DNA of 64,000 bases from positions 6,582,581 to 6,646,580 of the forward strand of contig OY747712.1 in NCBI GenBank assembly GCA_963556495.2. Direction: 5' to 3'. This stretch comes from Valencia hispanica (taxonomy: Eukaryota > Chordata > Actinopteri > Cyprinodontiformes > Valenciidae). Below, one piece after another: positions 43,754 through 54,839 of this stretch. Below the pieces are notes generated by a model. It was not told the DNA's origin. It made no database searches and saw only the letters and a program-made list of their open reading frames with translations. Numbering within the stretch: position 1 is the first letter of the stretch; every line of letters begins with the position of its first letter. The position numbers and the translations under genes are program-made.

Positions 43754-44566
43754 CTTTATATCCAACAGTGGGTGAAAGGGTGTGAAGTTTACTGAACATG
43801 AACAATTAGATAATTCCTAATATTTGATACTGCAGAAAATGAGGTTCTGGTGTAACAAAAAAGGTTGGAGATTTGCTCTTTAACTCATTTCCTCATATTG
43901 GTGAAATCTAACTTGTGATAAAACTGTTTCCTTGCAGAGGAAAAATGAGATAGTGTTATTAGTACTGTAAGTGCAACACCTGTTATTGTACTTTCCTCCT
44001 TTAATTTAAAGTTGATTAATTTCATCTATTCTTTTATTTAATTTTGTAAGGGTTCAGACATTGTTAACACTTATTTTAACCGAATATAAATTCTAATAAT
44101 GTTGAAAAGGATGGGTTTAAAGAATAATGTTGGAGATGTGCACTCAGGTTGAAATAAATCTATATTGTGAAGCAAGTCTTATTTGCAATGAATTGGATAT
44201 ATTCAGAAAAATATACTAAATCAAGGCTTTAGAGAACAGTGTGATATTGCAGACACAAAATTTAAGCCAAAGTTATTATTAAATTATTTTAAAAATAATA
44301 GGTTGTGATTAAAAGTGGGCCGTTCTGAGGCATGAAACTCCAGGGCTAAAAATGAGTCCCACTCCGACCCTGTCATGATGTCACAGTTAAGTATGAATAT
44401 TTATACTTAAAGACCAGGGCTTGTATTGAAGAGTTTTGGGAGTGAAGCTAAATTAGTTAAACTAATTGTAATTAGTTTGCGACTAATTAGTACCTTTTGG
44501 TTTGTTTTTAAACCACCAATTCACAATGCAAAGCAGAAGTGAAGACAAAAAAAACATTCTTTTGAG
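43754..44566. other. 813 bp present only in copy B
   Basis: No coding sequence or recognisable repeat. Joined flanks in copy A (ACTTGCTT/GAAGCAATG) show no target duplication, so a deletion in A is more likely than an insertion in B. Confidence 0.6.
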
Positions 44567-44989
44567 GAAGCAATGTTTCTTTAAACCATTTGCTGAATTA
44601 GAAATCAATAACCTTTTGGAGAATTGATTCTATTTTGTAGATCGGTCATTGTAATGATTGATCTAGTTTAGTATACTAAGAAGGCGGTTTCAAATACTAC
44701 TTATACAATTAGTTTTCTGTGTTTAAACGATCTATTTTAAAGCTGTAGGTAGCAATCTTTGAAGCACGGGCAATCTGCAAAAGCAGGCCACACTGATCAG
44801 ATAAAACCATGCAGAGCTAATGTATCTCAAAGACACTCGTGTTTTAGCTTAGCACCAGAGAATAAGGGAAACTCCAGTCGAACGGAATAACTCATGTTGC
44901 ATGATTTAAAAACGACTAGTAGTCGGTCATAGACCTTTTAAAAACACCGTTCATACCACAGGCCGACCGGCCCGTTATACCCAAGCGAT

Positions 44990-47900
44990 CTGAAGAATTA
45001 AATCTTACAACTTCAATTCAATTAAAAAGATTATTTATTGATCCCAGAGGGAAATTATTTGTTGTTGTAGCTCATATAATTAATTCTTTAGGGAGTTGTT
45101 GTAGATAATGATGGATGTCGGCAGGAAAGAATTCCTGTAGAGGTCTGTGTTGCAGCGAAACTTTAGAAGCCTCCGACTTAAGACACTCTGTGGTTGCAGG
45201 ATAGTCTCATGAAGAGGATGCTCAGGGTTCTCCATAATTATTTTTGATTTTATGAAGAATCCTTCTTTGCATTATCATCTCCAGATGTTCCACAGTCGTC
45301 CCAAGAACAGAACCAGAACCTTCTTTATCAGGTTGTTGAGCCTTTTTAAGTCCCTGGCTCTGATGCTGCTACCCCAACAGATGACGGCTGAAGAGATTAC
45401 ACTCTCCACAACAGACTTGTAGAAGATCTGCAGCATCTTGCTGCAAACCTTGAAGGACCTAAGCTCCAGAAGTCCAGTCTGCTCTGTCCCTTCTTGTAGA
45501 CGGCTTTACTGTTCAGTCTTCAGTCCAGTCTGTTGTCAAGGTGAACTCCGAGGTATTTATACTCCTCAACCACCTCCACTTCTTCTCCCATGATGGAAAC
45601 AGTTTTTGACTTATCCCTGTTTCTTCTGAAATCTACAATCATCTCCTTTGTTTTGTTCACATTCAAGGTAAGACGATTGTTTCCACACCATGTCACAAAG
45701 TGGTCCACCAGCTCTCTGTATTCAGCTTCTTGTCCATCTCTGATACACCCGACAATTGCAGAGTCATCTGAGTATTTCTGCAGATGACAGGTCTCTGATT
45801 TGTACTGGAAGTCTGAGGTGTACAGAGTGAAAAGGAATGGTGAGAGTACAGTCCCCTGTGGTGCTCCTGTGCTGCTGACCACCTGGTTTGACCCACAATC
45901 CTTCAAACTGTGGTCTGTTTGTCAGGTAGTCATTGATCCAAGCGATTGTTGAGGGCTCCACCTGTGTCTTCAGGACTTTCTGATGAAGTAAATCAGGCTG
46001 AATTGTGTTAAATGCACTGGAGAAATCAAAGAACATGATCCTCACAGTGCTGCCTGCTTTGTCCAGATGACATTGGGTTGGTTGAAGCAGGTGGATGATG
46101 GCATCTTCAACTCCAACTCCACAGCGATAAGCAAACTGCAGTGGGTCCTGATATGTTCTTGTTTGCTTACTCAGGGGTGCCAACAGGAGTCTCTCCAGGA
46201 CCTTCATGATGTGGGATGTCAGGTAAGAGGGTGGGTTATGGAGGTGTTTGAACTTGAATGAATTTTAACCAAGAAAATAACTATTGTAAGGGGAGTAAGT
46301 GTCTGGCTGAGAGCACACTGTTTATCAAGGAGGACAGAGATTGGCAAATTTATCTAGAATTTATTACTAAAAAATTAACAACGAAGTAAAAATGCCCACA
46401 AATAAAATGTTATACTAAAAGTCCATTAAAAATAAGGTGGGCAAAAAAAAAGGATAAAACTGAAATACTAAAAAGGCACCACCCACTGTATAGTGGAGTG
46501 TACAAGCAGCTCCCCTGCTCCCTCCTGGTCCAGGGTAGAAGATTCCTCTAGTCCCACGCACCGGGTCACCTGGAATGCAAAACATACTCCAGCACGGGGG
46601 TCCGAGAACACAAGGCCTTAGGCTACAATTGTGGAGGGTCGTTACAATACACACAAGGCAGAGTTATCCTCTGCGTGTTTCCGGCGTCACACACTCCTTC
46701 CCTCAGGCTCGCTCCCTCCCGTCGGTCTCCCGTCCTCCGCACGCTGAGACACAGTCTTCCTCTGTCCCTGTGTGTAGATCGCCTCGCACCACTTGCGGTT
46801 TCAGCGTGCTCGTTGTCCCCGATGCGTGGATCGTCCTGCTCTTCCACTTCGTGGGGTGTGCCCTACTAGCTGTCCTGCTCTGTGCGTCTTTCCTCCTTTT
46901 TTTCCCCCAGTTCCCCCCAGACACAAATGCGAGTCCTGGTCAGACCACCAGTAGTCCCTGTCTTGAACTGAATAAAAAGAAACCACCGCTGGCCCAGCTG
47001 AGCTCAATTCCAATGCAGCAGCGGCAGCTGTTAATTAGTGGACACAGGTGTACTGATTGTTGAGTCAGGGATTGGGGTAAAAGTCATGTGACTGGCATAA
47101 AACCATAAATAAAGTTTAAATGCACTACAAAGACAAACCCAATATAAAAACACACTAAAACCACAGCACACAATAAAAACTAAATTAAATGCCATGTCAC
47201 TTGTGTTCGGTCACAAGGGCAACAGGTCTATAGTCATTGATGACTGATGGGTGAGTTTTCTTTGCTACTGGAACAAGGCAGGATGTCTTCCACATCACTG
47301 GAACCTTCTCCTGAGTTAGGCTAAGGTTAAAACATCCGAGGTGTAACAGGAAAGCTGTTGATCAGAGGATAGTGGGATGTCTGTTTGGCTGGGAACAGGA
47401 GAGGGGGATGCTGAGCTAGTTCCTGAACTGAACCTGTTGAAGAATGTGTTCAATCCATTGGCTCTGTCCAGACTTCCATCTATCCAATCCTTCCTGTCCT
47501 TAAAACCTGTGATCTTTCTCATTCCTGAACAGACATCTCGGATATTGTTCCTCTGTAGTTTGTTCTCCAGCTTCTTCCTGTATGCCTCCTTGCTGTCTTT
47601 GATCTTGACTTTAAGTTGCTTCTGTATATAATAATTCCCTGTCTCCCTCCCTGAAGGCTCTTTTTCTCTTGTTTAGCAGTTTCTTCAGGTCACTGGTGAT
47701 CTAGGGTTTGTTATTAGGGAAGCATCTCACTGTTCTGGTTGTACACACAGAAGTTTATATAGTCAGTCACACACTCAGTCATGTCATTGATGTCCTCTCC
47801 ATGTGCTTGGCAAAGAGTCATCCAGTCTGTGGTTGCAAAACAACCCTGCAGGGCTTCTTCAGCTTCCTGTGACCATTTTCTCACAGTTCTTTTTGTCACA

Positions 47901-48243
47901 GGTTGCCTCTGAACAAGGGGTTTATATTCTGAACAGAGAAAAACAAGATTATGATCCAATTGTCCCAGAGGATGTCGTGGTTTGGACATGTATGCACCCT
48001 TACATTTGCATAAAACAAATCCACGGTCTTGCTTTCTCTTTTGGAGCAGCTGGCAAACTGTTGAAATGTTGGAAGTGTAGTAGAGAGCGAGGCATGATTA
48101 AAATCACCAGATATTGCTACAAATGCATTGGGGTGCTGTGTCTGTAGCTTCGCGACAACGGAACTGATGACATCACATGCATTGTCTGCAATGACTGAAG
48201 GTGAAATGTAAACCGCTACCAAAATAACACTGGTGAACTCTCT
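44990..48243 (-). mobile_element. Rex1-like (CR1-group) LINE, interrupted
   Basis: Minus strand from right to left. The endonuclease end reads VAVYISPSVIADNACDV, FVAISGDFNHASL. The linker reads KITGFKDRKDWIDGSLDRANGLN. The RT follows with NDYRPVAL, a break, then [38 protein letters not shown] (motif A), STGAPQGTVLSPFLFTLYT (motif B), KYSDDSAIVG (motif C with SDD, common in this family) and YKYLGVHLDN. The 3' end is a TTATTTATTGATCCCAGAGG-like tail at 45015-45050. The frame has several breaks. A foreign segment of about 990 bp lies at 46221-47208. Confidence 0.88.
46221..47208. mobile_element. Insertion of LTR-like sequence in Rex1-like LINE
   Basis: The RT codons for DYRPVAL and TSHIMK are adjacent in the family but separated here by about 990 bp. 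Inside, 46285-47199 begins TGTAAG and ends CATGTCA, so a solo LTR is possible. I find no clear target duplication, and 46221-46284 is extra. The interior is C/T-rich with no gene; the longest ORF (46575-47063) has no recognisable features. Confidence 0.45.
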
Positions 48244-48246
48244 TGT

Positions 48247-48790
48247 GGCGTTTTTCCACTAGTACCTACTCGGCTCGACTCAGCCCTGGTTCCATTGTTT
48301 TTCCACTGGCAGAAGTTGGGCTGAGTCAGGCCAAGAAATACAATTTTTCGTACCAGCTTCGCTGCGGTTCCATTGGGGCCAAGCAGGGACTACAAAAAGC
48401 GATGTCAGACGGCTGTCGGTCACTGATTGGCTAGAGGGTGGAGTCACTGGCTGGGCAACATGACAGCCTCTTTTAACAACAATTGGACCGCCATTTTTAA
48501 AACTCACTACAGCGAGTGGATGTGTTTACTGAACAACAATGACAATACAAAAACCAGCCCCGTGGTCCAATCAGAGGTTCAGTGTTTCTAAGCTTGGTGG
48601 CTGAAGAGAAGCTTCAGTGGAAGCTGGATGAAGCTACTCGCTGTGAGAGGGTTTTCAAGGAGGTGTTGTTGCTGATGGCTTCCCATGGCTACCAGCACAT
48701 CGAAGCAATACCGAGAAAAACGGAAAACGCTGAAGTCTAAATACCGCATCATAGAGGACCACAACGGCAAAATTACTTATGAAATTTAAT
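48247..48790 (+). mobile_element. PIF-Harbinger remnant with Myb/SANT-like gene fragment
   Basis: The left part, GCGTTTTTCCACTAGTACC then TACTCGGCTCGACTC, is the well-known end of teleost Harbinger MITEs. At 48560-48785 the plus strand reads, over two frames, LVAEEKLQWKLDEATRCERVFKEV, LMASHGYQ, then QYREKRKTLKSKYRIIEDHNG. This is the trihelix/Myb-SANT DNA-binding protein (second ORF) of Harbinger elements. The DDE transposase and the right end are missing. Confidence 0.7.
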
Positions 48791-49271
48791 CCCTTATTTA
48801 CTTATAGTATTCTTAATTCAGTTTATTTTTCTGTTGAAGCTGAATTTCCCCTCTGAAGGACAGTAAAGGATGGTTCTGTTCTATGCTGCAGCTTTGTGCA
48901 AGCAATTCTTTAAAATGCTTATAAGCTGGACTTTACCTAACAACTTCAATTTGTCCTTTTTGTCTCAGCAGGGGGAAGAGGTTTTTTAAAGACAACCAAT
49001 CATTAATCACTGCGATGCAAGCAGCAGGCGCACAACATCAGGCCCAGCGGGATCAACGTGTTTGTCTGATGGACGGGAGCAGGAAGCTGGCTTACGAAAG
49101 GGAGGAGATGACATGATGCGGTCTTCCATCAAACCTTGGGGTGCTGGGAGAGATTGCACACACCATGACCCATAGACGTGTGCAACTGGATTTTTGTCCA
49201 GGTTATCTGCTTGCATTGTGATTTGTGATTTCATTTTAGCATACAATGGTTGGTGGAATCCATAGTGAAGC
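48791..49271. other. Unassigned sequence before the piggyBac element
   Basis: A minus-strand ORF (49007-49246) reads SQITMQADNLDKNPVAHVYGSW; I do not recognise it and do not call it a gene. No repeat identified. Confidence 0.35.
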
Positions 49272-49275
49272 CTAA

Positions 49276-50961
49276 CCCTCTATGGCATGGCGTTTCCCTC
49301 AGGCAATGCACCAATTTTTTGGTCATTACAGTGGCCCTTCAAATTTTATTTCATTTTAAAAGAAATGCAATGTCATATGACATGTATCTGTCCAATAAAA
49401 TCATGAGTAGAAGTGGGCTTGGCCTTTGTCTAGGGGGTGGGTCAAGTTTTTCAGCAAGCAAAGCTGCATGGTGCATTGCACCCACAAGAGGTAAGATAAA
49501 AATGTTTTTTTTTACTTGTTTTAAATATAAAAATCTAATAAACAAAAATGTATGCATGTACAAGAACATATAAATAACCATATTTAGTTGTTTTAATACA
49601 AAATTAGTTTTTATTTACTAAAACAGATCTTTTTGTATGTTGCCTTAGGGCAACATCGTGCAGTTATGTCACTTTGCTAAAGGCTATAATGATAAAGCAG
49701 TGCTTCTCAACTCTGGTCTTTCGGACTACATATTCTGCATGTTTGAGTCCTCCTTGCTACAAAATACCAACACAAATAATTCAATTCTTATGAAACCGCG
49801 GCAGAATGTTATTAATATATCGATAAGGTGTAGAACAGGTAAAAATGGACCCCACCGGAGTTGAGAACGACTGGAGTTTTAGTACCATGACTGATCATTG
49901 AGTGATGGTGACAATAGTGAAGAAAAACTATGTATGTAATAAAAACATATAGTATAAACTTACAGGAAATGGATACGAGAACTTTTTATGGGTGGATTGA
50001 GCATGAAGTTACAGTTAGGGCCATTCCTAACAGTGAGGATAGTACTGTTGACCAAGTGATGGGACCGCACAAGAAAGGTCTATGTCCAAGTGAAACGCCC
50101 TGGAATAGTTGAAGAGTACAATAGAAATATGGGTAGGGTGGATATACTTGATTCCCTGATCGCTCTGTACCGGTGAAGAATTAGCTCCAAGAAGTGGTAC
50201 CTTGGGGTCATGTTCCACATGCTGGACATGACTATAGTGATGGCATGGCTGCTTTACAGGAGAGATTGCGTGAGCTGTGACATGAGGGCAGACAAACAGA
50301 TTACGCGTTCAAGTCTTACTTATCTGAAGGCCTCTGCAAAAGCGGAAAGAACCTAGAACGAAAGAAAGGTCGCCCCAGTTCCATGGTTTCCATGGAGTTT
50401 GAGGCAAAGAAGTTAAGAGGACATACAGCACCAATCCCTGTCAATGATGTGCGCTTGGATGCCACAGCACATTGGCCGATGATGACCGAAAAAAAAGGAA
50501 GATGCAAGCTTCCAGGGTGCAATGGTACACCTAAAGTTATGTGCAGGAAATGCAATGTTCATTTGTGTTTCACAGCCAACAGCAACTGTTTCCTTCAGTT
50601 CCACACAGAATAATTGTCACCAATTGTTCTTGAAAAAAATGAAAATAACATTCAGACAAACTAAAACAGTTAAATATACACGAATATACATGTAAACGGT
50701 ATCAATTTCATTTTTTTTAATAACATTTATGGAAATGAACTTGATGGCACAAAATAAACATTGTTGATATACATCTTGCATAATTTCCCTTTTTTTGTTC
50801 CATTTTCATTACAAAACTGAACATAGAAAACCTTGACGTTTTACTACCCTTGTTGCGCATTGTTGCCCTGAGGCAACGTACTGATTTCTGACCCACAAGC
50901 TCTCAAAAGGTGGGGCAAAACATTTTTTTCCACAAAAAATACAAAGTCATGCCATAGAGGG
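49276..50961 (+). mobile_element. piggyBac-like element with CTAA target duplications
   Basis: 14-bp terminal inverted repeats, CCCTCTATGGCATG (49276-49289) and its exact complement (50948-50961). They are flanked on both sides by CTAA (49272-49275, 50962-50965) in place of the usual TTAA. Subterminal inverted GTTGCC...GGCAAC blocks occur near 49640 and 50870. The transposase is cut down to its C-terminal part, so the 1686-bp element is an internally deleted derivative. Confidence 0.88.
50040..50613 (+). pseudogene. piggyBac transposase, C-terminal part
   Basis: The plus strand reads VQVKRPGIVEEYNRNMGRVDILDSLIALYR, stop, RISSKKWYLGVMFHMLDMTIVMAWLLYRRDC. After a frame change comes VRLDATAHWP, then CKLPGCNGTPKVMCRKCNVHLCF. 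The EYN..MGGVD block carries the last catalytic aspartate of the DDD triad. The C-X4-C...C-X2-C pattern is the cysteine-rich zinc domain that binds the TIR. The first two-thirds of the protein are absent. Confidence 0.85.
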
Positions 50962-50965
50962 CTAA

Positions 50966-51319
50966 GTATTTGCTTTTTGAACGTTAATGGCTCATCACTG
51001 AAACAATACATTAGTTATTAATTTCATTTTCCATTAGATCAGGGATCAGCAGCCTTTTCCTATCAGATTGCAACATTTGCCCTGCTTTTTATAAAGTGAA
51101 ATTTGTCTAGAGCTGCAAAATAAAAGTGAATTGCATAAATATGAAAGCCACCAAAAAAACACAATTTATTTCTATTTTTAGATCATATAGCATGCAGCCA
51201 TCGGGTGTGGATCCCTGGGAAAAATGACATTTTTAAAGATATATAGGGAGTAAAATATACAAAGTGCTATGGATTCTGCTAACCCAGAACGATGGCTGCT
51301 AGCCACCATTAGCTCGGAA
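50966..51319. other. Unassigned AT-rich sequence
   Basis: No coding sequence or repeat that I can name. Confidence 0.35.
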
Positions 51320-51866
51320 CATTGTTCCCCACACAGACCGCTCTGGTTTTGCGTGCGACAGTCCTCAGCAGGTCCCGGCTCGTTCAGCTCCTAGCTCCCG
51401 TACCCGGCGATTCAGTGGCGCAGCAGCAGGCCGGCGGAGCATCAGCAAAGAGAGGCTCTCTCTTTGTGGAATCTGTCATTCAAATGATTCTTTCTGCAGT
51501 TTCCAACAAGTCATTCAAGACTTATTTCATCTGCCGAATACTGTTCACCTGATCAATCGGCAGACTGTAGAAGTATTTCGGATCCAATGAGCTTCCTCCA
51601 GAAACTCGAGTCCTCCCTCGCCAGCGAAGGACGGAGTTAGCGCGCTGTTCTCTCCCGATGTGAGCCGACTGGACTCACGGGCAAAAGCTGGTGTGGTTCG
51701 AGTTTGGCCGATCACCACTTTCTGTTGAAGCCAAGTGTTGTATGATCGGCGCTCCTACTGGTGGGAGGTCTGTGTTTTGGTCCGGTAACCATGGCTGTGT
51801 TTCCAACACTCTGCACACTCTCACTCCAGGCACCATCCAGTACATGAATGACCATACAAGGTAAAC
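51320..51866 (+). other. Possible 5' region of the zinc-finger pseudogene
   Basis: The part 51460-51640 resembles 6600-6780 (see there). A donor-like site (ACAAG then GTAAAC) at about 51861 lies 240 bp before the zinc-finger exon acceptor. No reading frame that I trust joins the two. Confidence 0.3.
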
Positions 51867-52099
51867 GTCCTCCTTTTCTTAAATGTCATCGCTGGCTCAT
51901 AAGAGAGCCCAGTCCAGCCAAATAATGTAGAAGCCACGTAACACTGCACATTTCACCTCCTTTTCAGTGAAACACTAGAAACTAATCTTAGATTAACTGT
52001 ATGACGCCTGGAGTTCAGGATCTCCAAGAACAACCAAGATGATGCATGACACAGTCATCAGTTGAATTATATAAATGATCTCTTTCATTTCCCCCACAG

Positions 52100-52790
52100 A
52101 CCTCCAAAAGCCACATGTCTTCATTGAGGAAGATGCTTCTGCCATCCAGCAGCTCTGGAACCAGGGGAGGAGGTTCAGTCACCAGGAGGAAGTAGAACTT
52201 CAATGGACTAATGGGAACCATATGGAACCAGAACCTCCACTGTTTGAAGAAAAAGTGGAACCAGAGCCTTCATGGATTCAAGAGGAAGAGGAGGAACCAG
52301 AACCTCTACTGATACATGAACAAAAGGAGGAACCAGATTTTTCAGTGCTTAAATTTGAACAGCAAGAACCAGAACATTTACCAACCACACCAGAACAGAG
52401 AGATTTCTGCAGCAGTGGGGAGGGAGAGCAGCTTGTCCAGCAGCAGTCTTCTACTTATCAGGAAGATGATTTTAGGGAAGGAGGACATAAAACTGTGCAG
52501 CTTACTTTTCATAGCTCTCCTGTAGTTGAGAGCAAAGATCAGGAAGGAAGCAGCTCCACTGTGTCAGAGAGTCAGTCTCATTCTGACACAAAGAAAAGTT
52601 CTTTGACATGTGGCCTTTTGTGGGAGATGTAAGAAAAAGCATGATTTAAATGTCCACAAGAGAATTTGTAAAGGTGAGAGGCCTTTTTCATGACAATTAT
52701 GCGGAAGAAGTCTCTCTCAAATTAGTCATTTAAATTTCCACACGAAAACCCATACAGGTGAGAAGCTAACTTGAAGTTGTTTTCAAGTTT
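52100..52790 (+). pseudogene. C2H2 zinc-finger gene, acidic exon and two broken fingers
   Basis: An acceptor (TTTCCCCCACAG) at 52099 opens an exon in the phase that matches the first exon seen at 61669 (G plus AC gives D). It reads DLQKPHVFIEEDASAIQQLW, then repeated EPEPP/EEEEEPEP blocks, then RDFCSSGEGEQLVQQQ. This is the acidic linker typical of teleost zinc-finger genes. A frameshift near 52612 leads to a stop at 52630. In the other frame, CGRCKKKHDLNVHKRICKGERPFS and HLNFHTKTHTGEK are degenerate C2H2 fingers with an HTGEK linker. No exon 1 is found directly upstream, and the finger array ends after two. Confidence 0.8.
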
Positions 52791-53984
52791 TTACAATAAA
52801 CTATCACATTATAACATGATACGGTCTAATTTCTTTATTATATGGCTGACAGCTCTGTTCTGACGATCTGTGCTACCTCCTCAGAATGTCCTACCATAGC
52901 GCGCATCTGTCGGTGCTACCCCTCGAAAAGTATGTTTACATGCCGAAAACAACTGTTAGCTTTGATGTTAAACATAATCATCGGAAAATATTTTTCAAGT
53001 GATGGGATTGAAGTGGCAGTTTAGCAGTAATGCCTAACATAGCAACAAATTATGAATAACGAAAACTTTTCTTTCAATCCACAGAACATGCTACCCGTTT
53101 AATATAAAGCTAAAACTAGCACGTAAAGATGCACTAAAAACCATGATCAGAATATCCTACCTGTTAAATAGGCCTATAGATGAATATCACATTCTGGAAA
53201 TCTGTTATTAGTTTGTAAAGCAGCTAATGAATATATACCAAGCCAGTAAGACGTAGAGCAGATAGTATTATTACTCCAAAATATTAAAATGTAGTGTGAT
53301 TATAAGCACAAATAGCCCGCAAAATACATCGCATTTACTCTACGACTAATTAATGGGACTTGTTTACATGCAGTGTAACGATATCACAGAAGTGAAACTA
53401 ACATACAAGGGCTGTCATGTAAACTTGAAACAAGTAGCTTAAGGAAAGCCTTAAAGTATTTTGAATAAAAATTAGCCAGTAATAAAATAATTTAAATAAA
53501 ACTCACCGTAAACTTCAAAGAAATAAAACAGACGAAATGGATCTTCCAGGTAGGAATTCTTGATGACAGATTTGCTGAGTAAGCGAATTGTGACGTAATA
53601 TCGAAATGTGCATGCGGGTAGCACAGATAGTGGAACACCGGCGTACAGATGAATACAATTTCAGCTCCGTCATGATGACAATTGTTCAAGCTACCTGCTG
53701 CTAGGTATCTTCCATTTATATGTACCTGAGTACACTCCACCCAGAGACCCTTGCAGGACGCTGCACCTACCAGCTTTTGTGAAGCCTGCCGTAAAGCAAG
53801 TCTCATTTGAACTACAAAACCGCTACCCGACGACCCAAACTTATATAGTGCTGATAGAGGGCCGCAAAGCGAATGCAGAAGTGCCGTTTCACCCTGTTAT
53901 GAGTTGATCAACCACTGACACGAGTTCGGAAACATTATTTTAAGGTTAAAAAAAACTTTTTGGTGTTGCTTTAATACATCCAGG
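52791..53984. other. Unassigned sequence with weak LINE similarity
   Basis: Near 53190-53260 a short plus-strand stretch (LVCKAANEYIPSQ-like, with stops) resembles a LINE ORF2 C-terminus. On the minus strand a TATATAAG box (53850) precedes an ORF of 104 aa (53492-53806) of no known family. Neither is strong enough to call. Confidence 0.3.
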
Positions 53985-54175
53985 CTAGATTTCTCAAACG
54001 CGATTCTGTTGGGTGTCAGATCCCAACAGCTCGCTATAAATCTTGTGGACAAAGAGATTTCATGGTAGGAGCTCCGAGATCATGGAACAAACTCTCTCTC
54101 GTAGTTCGGCAGGCGTCCTCTCTAGCTGCTTTTAAGTCTCAGTGCGCATTTACGCTGTTCAGCACCACAGTTACA
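53985..54175 (+). mobile_element. LINE ORF2 C-terminal remnant
   Basis: The plus strand reads FMVGAPRSWNKLSLVVRQASSLAAFKSQCAFTLF, the conserved APxLWNxLPxxxR...SLxxFKxxLKTxLF end of L2/CR1-type ORF2 proteins. No 3' tail identified. The following 54176-54520 is unassigned. Confidence 0.5.
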
Positions 54176-54527
54176 TGGACAGCTGTGAACATTTGTTTAC
54201 TGTTGCCAAGATTCCTTTAATTAATTGTTCATTCTTTCTATTGTGTGTTAAGATTTTTGCTTTGCAGGCTTAATTAATATGGCAGATATTCCTGCTTCAG
54301 CTCTTAATTATCTGTGAATTAAAAGTTTTTGATTGATAACTGATCGAACTTCTCGTTGTGTTGTGTTTCATGAGTTTGTTTTGATTTCTAATAATGAGAC
54401 TCATATCAATGCGTATACTACACGTAGGCTATGCTTCACTTGTACGTTGCGAGTTGTGAGTTAAGTGCAGCTGAGTTTGTTTTTTGTTTTTTTCCCAGCA
54501 CCCCTTGCTGAGAATATGTTTGCGAGT

Positions 54528-54839
54528 CTATGGATGTAATGTTTGGAAAAAGGTTATAGGAATACACGTTATTTCTGCCTCCCAAATCACAAAGTCTTTA
54601 AAACTTGGAAATTCCAGTTTTTCTTTCATTATGTGGGTGACTTGGCGACTGTATCGTGATGCAGCCCAGTCTGGTAGCTCTTGAACCAGTTTTTGTTTTT
54701 TTTTTCCGCAGTCATTCAGGATTTCAAGCCCTTTAACATGAAGCATGGCTTCTTGGAACGCTTGTAGGAAATCAGCATAGGACTGAAATCTCTCTGGGAT
54801 CCGATTTAAATGAGCTGACCCAAAACAAACATCCCACAT
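54528..54839 (-). pseudogene. BEL/Pao gag-like fragment
   Basis: The minus strand reads RIPERFQSYADFLQAFQEAMLHVKGLEILNDC, then LVQELPDWAASRYSRQVTHIM, then FPSFKDFVIWEAEITCIPIT. This matches the central region of teleost BEL/Pao gag (EAM...KGLEILNDC..NRKL..KLPDWLTSRWNRQV...FPSFKEF...EAxIACNPVTS). No protease, RT or LTR is seen nearby. Partial, one frame, 104 aa. Confidence 0.7.

Larger units (their letters stand above)
19171..44761 (+). repeat. Segmental duplication, copy B (longer, ancestral-like)
   Basis: Collinear with 1-15016 in two blocks, 19171-28342 and 38023-44761, separated by 28343-38022. The homology ends at the string AGCAATCTTTG (15016 in A, 44761 in B). This copy keeps the complete L1 with both target-site duplications, so it is closer to the ancestral state. 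Both copies sit in one assembled sequence. Uncollapsed haplotypes are an alternative explanation, but the sequence following each copy is different. Confidence 0.93.

Noticed and set aside
46575..47063. 162-aa ORF
   Set aside because: It lies in the inserted C/T-rich segment of a LINE, has no domain-like pattern, and three other frames are also open there.
53492..53806. 104-aa minus-strand ORF with an upstream TATATAAG box
   Set aside because: No recognisable protein features; a TATA-like string alone is weak in AT-rich DNA.
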